Part shown: positions 24,116-33,468 of the stretch, one piece after another
Numbering within the stretch: the first letter of the stretch is position 1
How the letters are laid out: every line of letters starts with the position of its first letter
NCBI RefSeq assembly: GCF_003574215.1
Contig: NZ_AP018558.1
Location: 62,001-126,000 of the forward strand
Direction of reading: 5' to 3'
DNA length: 64,000 bases
DNA from: Hydrogenophilus thermoluteolus
GTDB lineage: Bacteria > Pseudomonadota > Gammaproteobacteria > Burkholderiales > Rhodocyclaceae
Notes under the pieces: generated by a model
What the model saw: the letters and a program-made list of their open reading frames with translations, nothing else
What the model was told of the DNA's origin: nothing
Database searches by the model: none
Program-made: the position numbers and the translations under genes

Positions 24116-26032
24116 ATGCACTTTCCCGAACGCTTCGACGTCATCGTCGTCGGCGGTGGCCATGCCGGAACCGAGGCGGCGCTCGCGGCTGCGCGGCGCG
24201 GCGCGAAGACGTTGCTGCTTACCCACAACCTCGACACACTGGGGCAGATGAGCTGCAATCCGTCGATCGGTGGTATCGGCAAAGGCCATCTCGTCAAAGA
24301 GGTCGACGCACTCGGTGGCGCGATGGCGCTGGCCACCGACGAGGCCGGGATTCAGTTCCGCACGCTGAACGCGAGCAAAGGGCCCGCGGTCCGGGCCACA
24401 CGGGCGCAAGCGGATCGGGTGCTTTATAAGAAAGCGATTCGCAAGCGGCTCGAAAACCAACCCAATCTGTGGCTGTTCCAGCAAGCGGTCGACGACGTCG
24501 TGCTGGCGGGCGACGCGGTTGCCGGGGTCGTGACGCAGCTGGGGATCCGGTTCGACGCGCGTGCCGTAGTTTTGACCACCGGTACTTTTTTGAACGGCTT
24601 GATCCACGTCGGGTTGCAGCACTACGCGGCGGGGCGTGCGGGGGATCCGCCAGCGATCGCGCTGGCTGCGCGTTTGGCCGAATTGGGTCTGCCGAAAGGG
24701 CGATTGAAAACGGGAACCCCGGCGCGGCTCGACGCGCGCACGATCGATTTCAGCAAGTGTCAAGTCCAACCGGGTGACGACCCAGAGCCGGTCTTCAGTT
24801 TTATGGGCAGCCGGGCGATGCACCCCAAACAACTGCCCTGCTGGATCACGCGGACCAACGAACGCACGCACGAAATCATTCGCGCCAATCTCGACCGTTC
24901 GCCGATGTATTCTGGGGTGATCGAAGGGATCGGTCCGCGCTACTGCCCGTCGATCGAAGACAAGATTCACCGTTTCGCCGACAAGACCGGCCACAACGTC
25001 TTCCTGGAACCCGAGGGGCTGGAGACGAACGAGATCTACCCCAACGGGGTTTCGACGTCGCTGCCGTTCGACGTGCAGTATGCGTTCCTGCGCACCATCC
25101 CCGGGCTGGAAAACGTCCATATCCTGCGCCCGGGGTACGCGATCGAATACGACTTTTACAACCCGACGCACCTCAAGGCGACGCTCGAAACCAAGCACTT
25201 CCACGGACTCTTCTTCGCCGGTCAGATCAACGGCACCACGGGTTACGAAGAGGCGGCGGCACAAGGGCTGTACGCGGGCGCGAATGCAGCCGCTTACGCG
25301 CTCGAGCAGGAACCGCTGCTGCTAACCCGCGACCAAGCTTACCTGGCGGTGCTCGTGGATGATCTGATCACCCGCGGGGTCACCGAGCCGTACCGGATGT
25401 TTACGTCGCGTGCCGAATTCCGGTTGCAACTGCGCGAGGACAATGCCGACCTGCGCCTCACCGAAATCGGCCGTCGACTGGGGCTCGTCGATGATGTGCG
25501 CTGGGAAACTTTTTGCCGCAAGCGGGAGGCGATCGAACGGGAAGTGGCGCGGTTGAAGGCGACGTGGTTCGTGCCTTCGCGCGACGCCGAGCGTGTCGTG
25601 CAGCATCTGGGAGAGCCACTCACCAAGGAGGCGACCGCGTTCGACCTGCTGCGGCGTCCGAACGTCCGGTATGCCGCGCTTGCTGCGCTCTTGCCCTCGG
25701 TAAACGAAACGGAGACTCCGCATCGCGACGACGCGCTGACGGAAGCTGCGATCGAACAGGTGGAGATCGCAGCGAAGTACGCTGGATATCTGGAGCGGCA
25801 AGCGGTCGAAGTAGCGCGCCTCCAAGCCGCTGAAGCCGTACGCATCCCCGAAGGGTTCGACTACGATTCGGTTCCTGGGCTTTCGGCCGAAATACGCCAA
25901 AAACTCGCGGCGCAGCGGCCCGTAACGCTCGGGCAGGCGAGCCGCATCCCCGGCGTGACGCCCGCAGCGATCTCGATCCTCCTGGTGTGGTTGCGGCGTA
26001 ACGGCTTAGTCCGTGACGAGGCCAACGGATGA
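24116..26032 (+). CDS. mnmG: tRNA uridine-34 modification enzyme MnmG (GidA)
   Basis: A 638-residue FAD enzyme that, with MnmE, adds the carboxymethylaminomethyl group to wobble U34 of several tRNAs. The FAD-binding DVIVVGGGHAGTEAAL is at residues 8-23, followed by MSCNPSIGGIGKGHLVKEVDALGG. The second family signature (GPRYCPSIEDK) and LFFAGQINGTTGYEEAAAQG are present, and the C-terminal MnmE-interacting helical domain is intact. Length equals the family norm (about 630). It overlaps rsmG by four bases (ATGA), the usual gidA-gidB arrangement near a chromosome partition locus. Confidence 0.98.
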   Translation: MHFPERFDVIVVGGGHAGTEAALAAARRGAKTLLLTHNLDTLGQMSCNPSIGGIGKGHLVKEVDALGGAMALATDEAGIQFRTLNASKGPAVRATRAQADRVLYKKAIRKRLENQPNLWLFQQAVDDVVLAGDAVAGVVTQLGIRFDARAVVLTTGTFLNGLIHVGLQHYAAGRAGDPPAIALAARLAELGLPKGRLKTGTPARLDARTIDFSKCQVQPGDDPEPVFSFMGSRAMHPKQLPCWITRTNERTHEIIRANLDRSPMYSGVIEGIGPRYCPSIEDKIHRFADKTGHNVFLEPEGLETNEIYPNGVSTSLPFDVQYAFLRTIPGLENVHILRPGYAIEYDFYNPTHLKATLETKHFHGLFFAGQINGTTGYEEAAAQGLYAGANAAAYALEQEPLLLTRDQAYLAVLVDDLITRGVTEPYRMFTSRAEFRLQLREDNADLRLTEIGRRLGLVDDVRWETFCRKREAIEREVARLKATWFVPSRDAERVVQHLGEPLTKEATAFDLLRRPNVRYAALAALLPSVNETETPHRDDALTEAAIEQVEIAAKYAGYLERQAVEVARLQAAEAVRIPEGFDYDSVPGLSAEIRQKLAAQRPVTLGQASRIPGVTPAAISILLVWLRRNGLVRDEANG

Positions 26033-26679
26033 ACGACGCGCAAGCCCGAACGTTGCTCGCAGACGGCGTTGCGATCCTCCTTCCTGACGCTCCAGCGACA
26101 TTGGTCGATCGGCTTTGGCACTTTGTTGCGCTGCTCATGAAGTGGCGACGTGCGTACAATCTGACTGCGATCACGGCGCCGGAAGCGATCGTGACCCACC
26201 ACATCCTCGATGCGCTGACGCTGTGGCCGTTCGTCGCGAATGCGCCGCGGTTGCTCGATGTCGGCACCGGCGCGGGGCTGCCTGCGGTTCCGTTGGCTTT
26301 GGCTGCTGAGGCGCTCGACGCGCCACTTGTGGAAGTGGTTGCGCTCGATGCCGTCCGCAAAAAAGCGGCGTTCGTGCAACAATGTGCGATCGAACTGGCG
26401 ATGCCGCGTTTGACGGTGGTGGCGGCAAGGGTCGAAACGTGGCAGTCGACGGTACCATTCCCGGCGATCACCTCACGGGCGTTTGCAGCGGTCGCCGACT
26501 TCGTGACGTGCACGCGCCGCCACCTGGCGCCCAATGGACGCTGGTTCGCGATGAAGGGTGCCGAATGGAGCGAAGAACTCGCGGCGCTCCCCGAAGGGGT
26601 CCGTGTGGTGGCGACGACGCCGGTCACCGTACCGTTTCTCGATGCCCGCCGAGCGGTCGTGGTTTTGCAGGAGGCGTGA
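26029..26679 (+). CDS. rsmG: 16S rRNA G527 methyltransferase RsmG (GidB)
   Basis: A 216-residue SAM-dependent methyltransferase that makes m7G527 in 16S rRNA. The SAM-binding motif LLDVGTGAGLPAVPLALA is at residues about 78-95, preceded by the family WRRAYNLTAITAPEAIVTHHILDAL. The later SRAFA and APNGRWFAMKG motifs are present. ATG 26029 overlaps the mnmG stop codon. parA begins two bases after its stop codon, so the four genes mnmG-rsmG-parA-parB form one coupled unit. Confidence 0.97.
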   Translation: MNDAQARTLLADGVAILLPDAPATLVDRLWHFVALLMKWRRAYNLTAITAPEAIVTHHILDALTLWPFVANAPRLLDVGTGAGLPAVPLALAAEALDAPLVEVVALDAVRKKAAFVQQCAIELAMPRLTVVAARVETWQSTVPFPAITSRAFAAVADFVTCTRRHLAPNGRWFAMKGAEWSEELAALPEGVRVVATTPVTVPFLDARRAVVVLQEA

Positions 26680-26681
26680 CG

Positions 26682-27485
26682 ATGGGCTATGTCTTTTGTG
26701 TCACCAATCAAAAAGGGGGCGTTGGCAAGACCACGACTGCAGTCAATCTGGCTGCGGCGCTTGCGCAGCAAGGGCGGCGGGCGCTTTTGATCGACCTCGA
26801 TCCGCAGGGCAACGCCACGATGGGAAGCGGGATCGACAAGCTGGCGCTCACCGAGTCGGTCTATCCGCTGCTTTTGGGGCTGACGACATTACCGCGTGCC
26901 CGCGTCCGCGCAGAAAAGGCAGGGTACGACGTCGTGGGGGCGAACCGAGAGCTCGCCGGTGCCGAAGTCGAGCTCGTCGAACTGCCCCGCCGCGAATACC
27001 GCCTGGCCGACGCGATCGCACCGTGGGTGGCGCACTACGACCTCGTACTCATCGATTGCCCGCCGTCGTTGTCGCTCTTGACCCTCAACGCGCTCTGCGC
27101 AGCGCACGGTGTGATCATTCCGATGCAGTGTGAATATTTCGCGCTCGAAGGGCTTTCGGATCTCGCCAATACCATCAAACGGGTGCGCAGCGGCTTGAAT
27201 CCCAAGCTCGAGATCATCGGTCTGCTGCGGGTGATGTTCGACCCGAGGGTGACGCTGCAACAGCAAGTGTCCGAAGAGTTGGCACGCCACTTTGGCGAAA
27301 CAGTCTTTCAAACGGTGATTCCGCGCAACGTCCGCCTGGCAGAAGCCCCAAGCCATGGACTCCCCGGTGTCTGTTACGATCCGCGCTCGACTGGCGCGAA
27401 AGCCTACCTGGCGTTCGCGGAAGAGCTCATCACCCGTTTGGGACTGGCGGAATCGTCGCCAACGGTTGGAGAATCGGTAACATGA
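26682..27485 (+). CDS. parA: Chromosome partitioning ATPase ParA (Soj)
   Basis: A 267-residue Walker-type ATPase of the chromosomal ParA/Soj family. The deviant Walker A KGGVGKTTTAVNLAAAL starts near residue 11 (KGGVGKT), with LLIDLDPQGNATMGSG and LVLIDCPPSLSLLT as the other nucleotide-site motifs. It lacks the N-terminal DNA-binding extension of plasmid ParAs, as expected for a chromosomal copy. It lies between rsmG (2-base gap) and parB (ATGA overlap). It should act with ParB on parS sites to move replicated origins apart. I did not find a parS consensus that I could confirm in the window. Confidence 0.97.
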   Translation: MGYVFCVTNQKGGVGKTTTAVNLAAALAQQGRRALLIDLDPQGNATMGSGIDKLALTESVYPLLLGLTTLPRARVRAEKAGYDVVGANRELAGAEVELVELPRREYRLADAIAPWVAHYDLVLIDCPPSLSLLTLNALCAAHGVIIPMQCEYFALEGLSDLANTIKRVRSGLNPKLEIIGLLRVMFDPRVTLQQQVSEELARHFGETVFQTVIPRNVRLAEAPSHGLPGVCYDPRSTGAKAYLAFAEELITRLGLAESSPTVGESVT

Positions 27486-28378
27486 GTCGCAGTAAGAAAG
27501 GGTTGGGGCGCGGCCTGGACGCGCTTTTGGGTGCGATGAGCAGTCAGCCGGCGCAAGGCCCTACGGCGGACGGCGAAGCGCGCGTGGTCGCGCTGCCCGT
27601 CGATCAGCTCGTACCGGGGCGCTACCAGCCGCGCAGCCGCATGGATCCTGGTTCGCTCGAAGAGTTGGCGGCGTCGATCCGGGTGCAAGGGGTGATGCAA
27701 CCCGTGGTGGTGCGCCCGAACGGCGTCGGGCGCTACGAAATCATCGCGGGCGAACGGCGCTGGCGCGCGGCACAAATGGCCGGACTCGTCCATCTGCCCT
27801 GTCTGATTCGTGACGTACCGGACGATGCCGCGTTGGCGCTCGCGTTGATCGAAAACATCCAACGCGAAAATCTCAACCCGATCGAAGAGGCGCAGGGGTT
27901 GCAACGGCTGATCGAAGAGTTCGGTATGACCCACCAGCAGGTGGCCGACGCGATCGGCCGCAGCCGCTCCGCAGTCACCAACCTCCTGCGGTTGCTGCAA
28001 TTGGCCGAACCGGTGCGCGAACTGGTGCTGGCGGGTGACCTCGAAATGGGGCATGCCCGTGCGTTGTTGCCGCTCTCTGCAGGAGATCAAGTGGCGCTTG
28101 CCCATCAAGCCGTCGCGAAGGGCTGGTCGGTTCGGCAGGTGGAGCGCGCGGTGCAGCAACGGTTGGCGCCGCCCGCGGAAAAGCGTGTGCCCGAGCGCAA
28201 GACAGCCGACTGGCTGCGTCTGGAAGAGCGGCTCGCGGAGCGGATTGGCGCGCCCGTCACCATCGAACGCAAAGGAAAAGGACCCGGGCGGCTGACGATT
28301 CGCTTCACCGACTGGGACGAACTCGACGCGGTGCTCGCACGGTTGGGGCTTGCGGAAGAGGCGATGCACGACGTTTGA
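27482..28378 (+). CDS. parB: Chromosome partitioning protein ParB (Spo0J)
   Basis: A 298-residue ParB/Spo0J protein, the CTPase clamp that loads at parS. The N-terminal nuclease-like fold has LPVDQLVPGRYQPRSRMDP, the CTP-binding GERRWRAAQMAGL and the ENIQRENLNPIEEAQG segment, and a helix-turn-helix follows (MTHQQVADAIGRSRSAVTNLLRLL). The C-terminal dimerisation region is present. A basic N-terminal tail MSRSKKGLGRGLDALLG is typical and contacts ParA. ATG 27482 overlaps the parA stop. The atp operon promoter overlaps its stop codon. Confidence 0.97.
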   Translation: MSRSKKGLGRGLDALLGAMSSQPAQGPTADGEARVVALPVDQLVPGRYQPRSRMDPGSLEELAASIRVQGVMQPVVVRPNGVGRYEIIAGERRWRAAQMAGLVHLPCLIRDVPDDAALALALIENIQRENLNPIEEAQGLQRLIEEFGMTHQQVADAIGRSRSAVTNLLRLLQLAEPVRELVLAGDLEMGHARALLPLSAGDQVALAHQAVAKGWSVRQVERAVQQRLAPPAEKRVPERKTADWLRLEERLAERIGAPVTIERKGKGPGRLTIRFTDWDELDAVLARLGLAEEAMHDV

Positions 28379-28403
28379 CCGTTTGCGACGAAAATTATAA
28401 AAT
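28375..28403 (+). promoter_or_regulatory. Sigma70 promoter of the ATP synthase operon
   Basis: TTGACC (28375-28380) is spaced exactly 17 bases from TAAAAT (28398-28403). The -35 box contains the parB stop codon (28376-28378). Transcription should start near 28410, giving a leader of about 20 bases before atpI. Confidence 0.75.
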
Positions 28404-28430
28404 ACAGAAGATTTGCTGGGACGAGACGGA

Positions 28431-28814
28431 ATGACCCTGCGCACCATCGTGTCGAGCTACTGGATCGTAGCTTTTTTTGTTGCCGTGGCAGCAACGCTCA
28501 TGGGTGGCGTCGCGGCAGGGCTCTCGGCGCTCGTCGGTGGCGTTGCCGTTGCGGTGCCGGGGACCGTGTTTGCGCTGTTGTTGGCGCTCCATGCCCGCTT
28601 CGCGCCCAGTGCGGGCTTTTTCCTATTGGGTGAAGCGGTCAAGGTGGTTGCCACCGTGGTGCTGCTCATAGCTGCGGTGAAGGTTTTGGGTGAGCCGGTG
28701 TGGTTGGCGTTGCTTGCCGGTATCGCGTTCACGGCGAAAGCGGGATGGTTGAGTTTTGTCTTTTCGATGAGGGGGAATCATGGCAGCTTCTGGGCAAGGA
28801 CCCACAGCCTCTGA
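28431..28814 (+). CDS. atpI: ATP synthase assembly protein AtpI
   Basis: A 127-residue integral membrane protein with about four hydrophobic segments (IVAFFVAVAATLMGGVAAG, LSALVGGVAVAVPGTVFALLL, FLLGEAVKVVATVVLLIAA, VWLALLAGIAFTAKAG). AtpI is the non-stoichiometric first gene of many F-ATPase operons and helps assemble the c-ring. ATG 28431 starts the conserved part; an in-frame TTG lies 18 bases upstream. The last 35 bases overlap the start of atpB, in a different frame. Assignment rests mainly on position and membrane topology because the family is poorly conserved. Confidence 0.82.
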   Translation: MTLRTIVSSYWIVAFFVAVAATLMGGVAAGLSALVGGVAVAVPGTVFALLLALHARFAPSAGFFLLGEAVKVVATVVLLIAAVKVLGEPVWLALLAGIAFTAKAGWLSFVFSMRGNHGSFWARTHSL

Positions 28815-29631
28815 GTACGTCATTCACCATTTGACCCATCTCAATACATTGGGTCATCCGCAGGAGTCGCTCGTCGACTTCACCGTGTTGCATCTCGACA
28901 CCTTTTTCTTTGCCACCGGTCTGGGCATTCTCACCGTGTGGCTGCTCTATCGCGCTGCGCGCCACGCAACCAGTGGCGTTCCGGGGCGTTTCCAAAATTT
29001 CGTCGAAATGCTGGTCGAGATGGTCAATGAGCAGGCCAAAGGGATCGTGCATAATCCCGAATCGCGCAAATTCGTGGCGCCGCTTGCGCTGACCGTGTTC
29101 GTCTGGATCTTCTGGATGAACTTCATGGACCTGTTGCCGGTCGATCTCCTGCCGCGCATCTGGGAAGGGATCTATGCCGCCGCCGGGGGGGATCCGCATC
29201 ATGCCTATCTGCGCGTCGTGCCCACCGCCGACCTCAATGCGACGTTGGGGATGTCGATCGCGGTGCTGCTCATTTCGCTCTACTACAACCTCAAGATCAA
29301 AGGGGTTGGCGGTTGGGTGCATGAGCTCTTTACCGCGCCGTTCGGTAACCATCCGTTGCTCTATCCGGTGAATTTTGCGATGCAGATCATCGAGTACATC
29401 GCAAAGACCGTTTCACACGGGATGCGGCTTTTCGGCAACCTCTATGCCGGCGAGCTCATCTTCATCCTTATCGCGTTGCTCGGCGGTACCGCGACGGTCT
29501 TTGGCTTTATTGGGCACGTGATCGCAGGGTCGATCTGGGCGATCTTCCACATTCTGATCATCGTGCTCCAGGCGTTCATCTTCATGATGCTTACGCTTAT
29601 CTATATCGGACAAGCGCACGAGTCGCACTGA
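28780..29631 (+). CDS. atpB: F0 ATP synthase subunit a
   Basis: A 283-residue membrane protein forming the proton half-channels against the c-ring. The essential arginine region appears as FVIHGMRLFGNLYAGELIF-like sequence (SHGMRLFGNLYAGE, residues about 211-224). The C-terminal helices IFHILIIVLQAFIFMMLTLIYI are complete. It begins inside atpI and is followed 62 bases later by atpE. Confidence 0.97.
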   Translation: MAASGQGPTASEYVIHHLTHLNTLGHPQESLVDFTVLHLDTFFFATGLGILTVWLLYRAARHATSGVPGRFQNFVEMLVEMVNEQAKGIVHNPESRKFVAPLALTVFVWIFWMNFMDLLPVDLLPRIWEGIYAAAGGDPHHAYLRVVPTADLNATLGMSIAVLLISLYYNLKIKGVGGWVHELFTAPFGNHPLLYPVNFAMQIIEYIAKTVSHGMRLFGNLYAGELIFILIALLGGTATVFGFIGHVIAGSIWAIFHILIIVLQAFIFMMLTLIYIGQAHESH

Positions 29632-29693
29632 AGCAGCGCCAAGAAAGTGTGGTATCATATACAGGTTTTGTCATCCAACTTTGAGGAGTAATC

Positions 29694-29939
29694 ATGGAAA
29701 GCATCGTTGGCTTTGTTGCTCTGGCTGCTGGTCTCATCATCGGTTTGGGTGCTCTGGGCGCCTGTATCGGCATCGGCATCATGGGTAGCCGCTTCCTCGA
29801 GGCGTCGGCGCGGCAGCCCGAATTGATGAATGCGCTGCAAACCAAAATGTTCCTTCTGGCTGGTCTCATCGACGCTGCGTTCATTATCGGTACGGGTATC
29901 GCGCTCTGGTACTCCACGGCCAACCCGTTTGTCGGCTAA
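29694..29939 (+). CDS. atpE: F0 ATP synthase subunit c
   Basis: An 81-residue two-helix hairpin that forms the rotor ring. The proton-binding carboxylate is Asp60 in LAGLIDAAF, and the polar loop is ARQPEL. The helix-1 glycine repeat (GLGALGACIGIGIMG) is intact. The residues that mark sodium-type rings (a Gln in helix 1 and Glu-Ser/Thr in helix 2) are absent, so the enzyme is proton-coupled. GAGGAG precedes the ATG. Confidence 0.97.
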   Translation: MESIVGFVALAAGLIIGLGALGACIGIGIMGSRFLEASARQPELMNALQTKMFLLAGLIDAAFIIGTGIALWYSTANPFVG

Positions 29940-29979
29940 ACGTACGCGGCGTCCCGGGTGGGCGTGAAGGAGTGAAACT

Positions 29980-30453
29980 GTGAACTTGAACGCAACCCTG
30001 ATCGCGCAGCTTGTCGTCTTCTTTATTTTGGGGTGGTTTACGATGAAGTTCGTTTGGCCGCCCCTGATGAAGGCGCTTGACGAGCGTGCGGCGAAGATCG
30101 CTGAAGGGCTTGCGGCGGCAGACAAGGCCAAAACCGACCTCGCGCTTGCCGAGAAGCGGGCAGTGGAAGAGTTGCGCAAAGCGCGCGAAGAAGCGGCGAC
30201 GATGCGCACCAACGCCGAGCAGCAGGCGGCCAAATTGATCGAAGAGGCGCGCGTCGAAGCAGCTCAGATCATCAACCGTGCGCAGAAAGCGGCGGAAGAG
30301 GAGGCGCGTGCGTCGGTGCAGCGCGTTCTGGAAGAGCTCCGTGAAGAGGTCGCGCGCTTGGCCTTGGTCGGCGCAGAGCAGATTCTGCGTCGCGAAATCG
30401 ACGCCAAAGCCCACGCCGAATTGATCCAGCGATTGAAAGAGGAACTCAAATAA
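29980..30453 (+). CDS. atpF: F0 ATP synthase subunit b
   Basis: A 157-residue peripheral-stalk subunit: one N-terminal membrane helix (LIAQLVVFFILGWFTMKFVWPPL) followed by a long charged coiled-coil to the end. The start is GTG at 29980, behind GAAGGAG. Length is close to the E. coli protein (156). It ends two bases before atpH starts. Confidence 0.96.
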   Translation: MNLNATLIAQLVVFFILGWFTMKFVWPPLMKALDERAAKIAEGLAAADKAKTDLALAEKRAVEELRKAREEAATMRTNAEQQAAKLIEEARVEAAQIINRAQKAAEEEARASVQRVLEELREEVARLALVGAEQILRREIDAKAHAELIQRLKEELK

Positions 30454-30455
30454 CC

Positions 30456-30998
30456 ATGGCCGAGACCGCAACCATCGCTCGCCCCTACGCCGAAGCAGCG
30501 TTCGCTTTGGCGAAAGAGGCGGATGCGCTCGGTCCCTGGTCGCAAGCAATGCATGCGCTCGCTGAAGTGGTCGCGGTCGATACCGTCCGGGCCGCTTTGG
30601 CCGATCCGCGCGTCGATGATGCCGCCAAATCGGATCTGATCACGGTGCTCGTGGAAAAAGCGGCGCCGCTGCCGGAAGGGTTCGCGAATTTCGTCCGGCT
30701 GTTGGTCGAAAACGATCGCGTCGCCGTAGTCGGGTCGATCGTCGAACAATTCGAAGCGAAGCGCTTGGCGTTCGAAGGGCGGTTACACGCCGTCGTCACC
30801 AGCGCATTCGAATTGACCGACGCGCAACAAAAGCAGATCCAGTCCGATCTCGAAGCCCACTATGGCAAGCCGGTCGAAATCGAAGTGCGGGTCGACCCCG
30901 AACTCATCGGTGGCGTGAAGATCGCAGTGGGCGACGACGTAATCGACGCGTCCGTGCGCAGCAAGCTTGCGAAGATGGCCGCAGCGCTCAAAATTTAG
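30456..30998 (+). CDS. atpH: F1 ATP synthase subunit delta
   Basis: A 180-residue OSCP/delta subunit that ties the peripheral stalk to the top of F1. Conserved segments are IARPYAEAAFALAKE at the N-terminus and DPELIGGVKIAVGDDVIDASVRSKLAKMA at the C-terminus. It sits in the standard place between atpF and atpA. Confidence 0.96.
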   Translation: MAETATIARPYAEAAFALAKEADALGPWSQAMHALAEVVAVDTVRAALADPRVDDAAKSDLITVLVEKAAPLPEGFANFVRLLVENDRVAVVGSIVEQFEAKRLAFEGRLHAVVTSAFELTDAQQKQIQSDLEAHYGKPVEIEVRVDPELIGGVKIAVGDDVIDASVRSKLAKMAAALKI

Positions 30999-31007
30999 GA
31001 GTGATCC

Positions 31008-32546
31008 ATGCAACTCAGTCCGTCTGAAATCAGTGATCTGATCAAGAGCCGGATCAAAAATCTCGAATTGTCGGCTGCCGTTCAAAACGAAGGGGTGATC
31101 GTTTCGGTGGCGGACGGCATCGCACGCATTCACGGGCTCACCGGTGCGATGCAAGGGGAAATGCTCGAATTTCCTGGGAACACCTACGGTCTGGCGCTCA
31201 ACCTCGAGCGTGATTCGGTCGGCGCGGTGATCCTGGGTGACTACGAACACATCTCCGAAGGGGATACCGTCAAAGCAACTGGCCGCATCCTGGAAGTGCC
31301 GGTCGGTCCCGAACTCCTTGGCCGCGTGGTCAACGCCCTGGGACAGCCGATCGACGGCAAAGGTCCGATCGAGGCGAAACGGACCGACAAGATCGAAAAG
31401 GTCGCGCCAGGCGTGATCTGGCGCAAATCGGTCTCGCAGCCGGTGCAGACCGGTCTCAAAGCGGTCGACACCATGATCCCGATCGGTCGAGGCCAGCGGG
31501 AATTGATCATCGGTGACCGGCAAACCGGTAAAACGGCCGTCGCGGTCGATACGATCATCAACCAAAAAGGTCAGAATATGTTCTGTATCTACGTCGCGGT
31601 CGGTCAGAAAGCCTCGACCATCGCGAACGTAGTGCGCAAGCTCGAAGAGCATGGCGCGATGGAATATACCATCGTCGTCGCGGCATCGGCGTCGGAGTCG
31701 GCGGCGATGCAATACCTGGCACCGTACGCCGGCTGTACGATGGGCGAATATTTCCGCGATCGCGGGATGGACGCACTCATCATCTACGACGACCTGACCA
31801 AACAGGCGTGGGCGTACCGTCAAATTTCGCTGCTGCTGCGCCGTCCACCGGGGCGTGAGGCTTATCCGGGTGACGTCTTCTACCTCCACTCCCGTCTGCT
31901 CGAGCGCGCAGCGCGCGTCAATGAAGAATACGTCGAGCGCTTCACCAACGGGGAAGTGAAAGGCAAGACCGGGTCGCTCACCGCGTTGCCGATCATCGAA
32001 ACGCAAGCGGGTGACGTCTCGGCGTTCGTTCCGACGAACGTGATCTCGATTACCGACGGGCAGATCTTCCTTGAAACCGACCTCTTCAACGCAGGGATCC
32101 GTCCAGCGGTGAACCCGGGGATCTCGGTGTCGCGGGTGGGGGGCGCCGCGCAGACCAAGATCATCAAGAAACTCTCCGGTGGTATTCGAACCGACCTCGC
32201 GCAGTATCGGGAATTGGCGGCCTTTGCGCAATTTGCATCGGACCTCGATGAAGCCACCCGCAAACAGCTCGAACGGGGACGTCGGGTTACCGAGCTCTTG
32301 AAGCAGCCGCAATACTCGCCGATGAACATCGCGCAGATGACCGTGTCGCTCTTGGCGGTGAACAACGGCTACTTCGACGCGATTCCGGTCGAACAGGTTT
32401 TGGCGTGCGAACAGGCGCTGCACCAGCACATCGAGAGCAAATTCCCCGAAGTGATGAAATCGATCATCGAAACGGGGAACCTCTCCGACGAAGATCAGGC
32501 GAAGATCCTCGAGGAAATTGCGGCTTTCATGAAAACCTGGGCCTGA
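31008..32546 (+). CDS. atpA: F1 ATP synthase subunit alpha
   Basis: A 512-residue non-catalytic nucleotide-binding subunit. The P-loop is GDRQTGKTAVAVD at about residues 169-181, and the alpha/beta signature PAVNPGISVSRVGGAAQ is present near 364-380. A ribosome site (AGGAG) precedes ATG 31008. Length equals the E. coli subunit (513). Confidence 0.98.
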   Translation: MQLSPSEISDLIKSRIKNLELSAAVQNEGVIVSVADGIARIHGLTGAMQGEMLEFPGNTYGLALNLERDSVGAVILGDYEHISEGDTVKATGRILEVPVGPELLGRVVNALGQPIDGKGPIEAKRTDKIEKVAPGVIWRKSVSQPVQTGLKAVDTMIPIGRGQRELIIGDRQTGKTAVAVDTIINQKGQNMFCIYVAVGQKASTIANVVRKLEEHGAMEYTIVVAASASESAAMQYLAPYAGCTMGEYFRDRGMDALIIYDDLTKQAWAYRQISLLLRRPPGREAYPGDVFYLHSRLLERAARVNEEYVERFTNGEVKGKTGSLTALPIIETQAGDVSAFVPTNVISITDGQIFLETDLFNAGIRPAVNPGISVSRVGGAAQTKIIKKLSGGIRTDLAQYRELAAFAQFASDLDEATRKQLERGRRVTELLKQPQYSPMNIAQMTVSLLAVNNGYFDAIPVEQVLACEQALHQHIESKFPEVMKSIIETGNLSDEDQAKILEEIAAFMKTWA

Positions 32547-32571
32547 ACGGGCGTGACGCCAAGGAGCGAAC

Positions 32572-33444
32572 ATGGCCGGAAGTAAAGAGATCCGCGGCAA
32601 GATCAAGAGCGTGCAGAACACGCGCAAGATCACCAAAGCCATGGAAATGGTCGCCGCGTCGAAAATGCGCAAAGCCCAGGAGCGGATGCGGCAAGCGCGC
32701 CCGTACGCCGAGCGGATCCGCCGCTTGGCGGGGCACTTGTCGCATGCCACCGCGTCGGAGTACCGCCACCCGTTCATGCAGGAATCCGAACGGGTCGAAC
32801 GGGTGGGATTGATCGTGGTCACGACCGACAAAGGGCTCTGTGGTGCACTCAACACCAACATCCTGCGCGCAACGCTCAACGAAATGAAGCGGTGGGAGCA
32901 GGATGGGGTCAAGGAGATCCAGGTCGTCGCAATCGGCAATAAGGGCCTTGGCTTCATGCAACGCATTGGCGCGAAGGTGGTCGCTGAACGAACCCATTTG
33001 GGGGATACGCCCCACCTCGACGTCCTGATCGGTCCGACCAAGGTGTTGCTCGACGCGTTCGAAGCGGGTGAACTCGATCGCGTCTCTATCGCCTATACCC
33101 GTTTCATCAACACGATGAAACAGGAACCGGTGATCGAGCAACTGTTGCCGCTTTCGGGAGAACGGCTCGACGTGCCCGAACACAACTGGGACTACATTTA
33201 CGAGCCGGAAGCCGAAGTCGTGGTGGACGAACTGCTTCGTCGCTACATCGAAGCGCTCGTCTATCAGGCGGTCGCCGAAAATATGGCGTCGGAGCAAAGC
33301 GCGCGGATGGTTGCGATGAAAGCGGCGTCCGACAATGCGACGAACGTGATCAAAGAGCTGCAGCTGGTGTACAACAAGTCGCGTCAAGCGGCGATCACCA
33401 AAGAGCTCGCCGAAATCGTCGGCGGGGCAGCCGCGGTCAGTTGA
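32572..33444 (+). CDS. atpG: F1 ATP synthase subunit gamma
   Basis: A 290-residue central-stalk subunit with the two long terminal helices of the rotor shaft: IRGKIKSVQNTRKITKAMEMVAASKMRKA at the N-terminus and the C-terminal MAMKAASDNATN-type signature (KAASDNATNVIKELQLVYNKSRQA). The Rossmann-like middle part starts LIVVTTDKGLCGALN. Confidence 0.97.
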   Translation: MAGSKEIRGKIKSVQNTRKITKAMEMVAASKMRKAQERMRQARPYAERIRRLAGHLSHATASEYRHPFMQESERVERVGLIVVTTDKGLCGALNTNILRATLNEMKRWEQDGVKEIQVVAIGNKGLGFMQRIGAKVVAERTHLGDTPHLDVLIGPTKVLLDAFEAGELDRVSIAYTRFINTMKQEPVIEQLLPLSGERLDVPEHNWDYIYEPEAEVVVDELLRRYIEALVYQAVAENMASEQSARMVAMKAASDNATNVIKELQLVYNKSRQAAITKELAEIVGGAAAVS

Positions 33445-33468
33445 GGACTCTCTGAAAAGGATAGAACG

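Noticed and set aside
23147..25264. 705-codon open frame opposite nfo and mnmG
   Set aside because: Both plus-strand genes are highly conserved; the antisense frame shows no domain.
29694..29939. Sodium-type c-ring
   Set aside because: The helix residues needed for sodium binding are absent and the carboxylate is Asp60.
30783..33041. 752-codon open frame opposite atpH, atpA and atpG
   Set aside because: A shadow of the ATP synthase operon.
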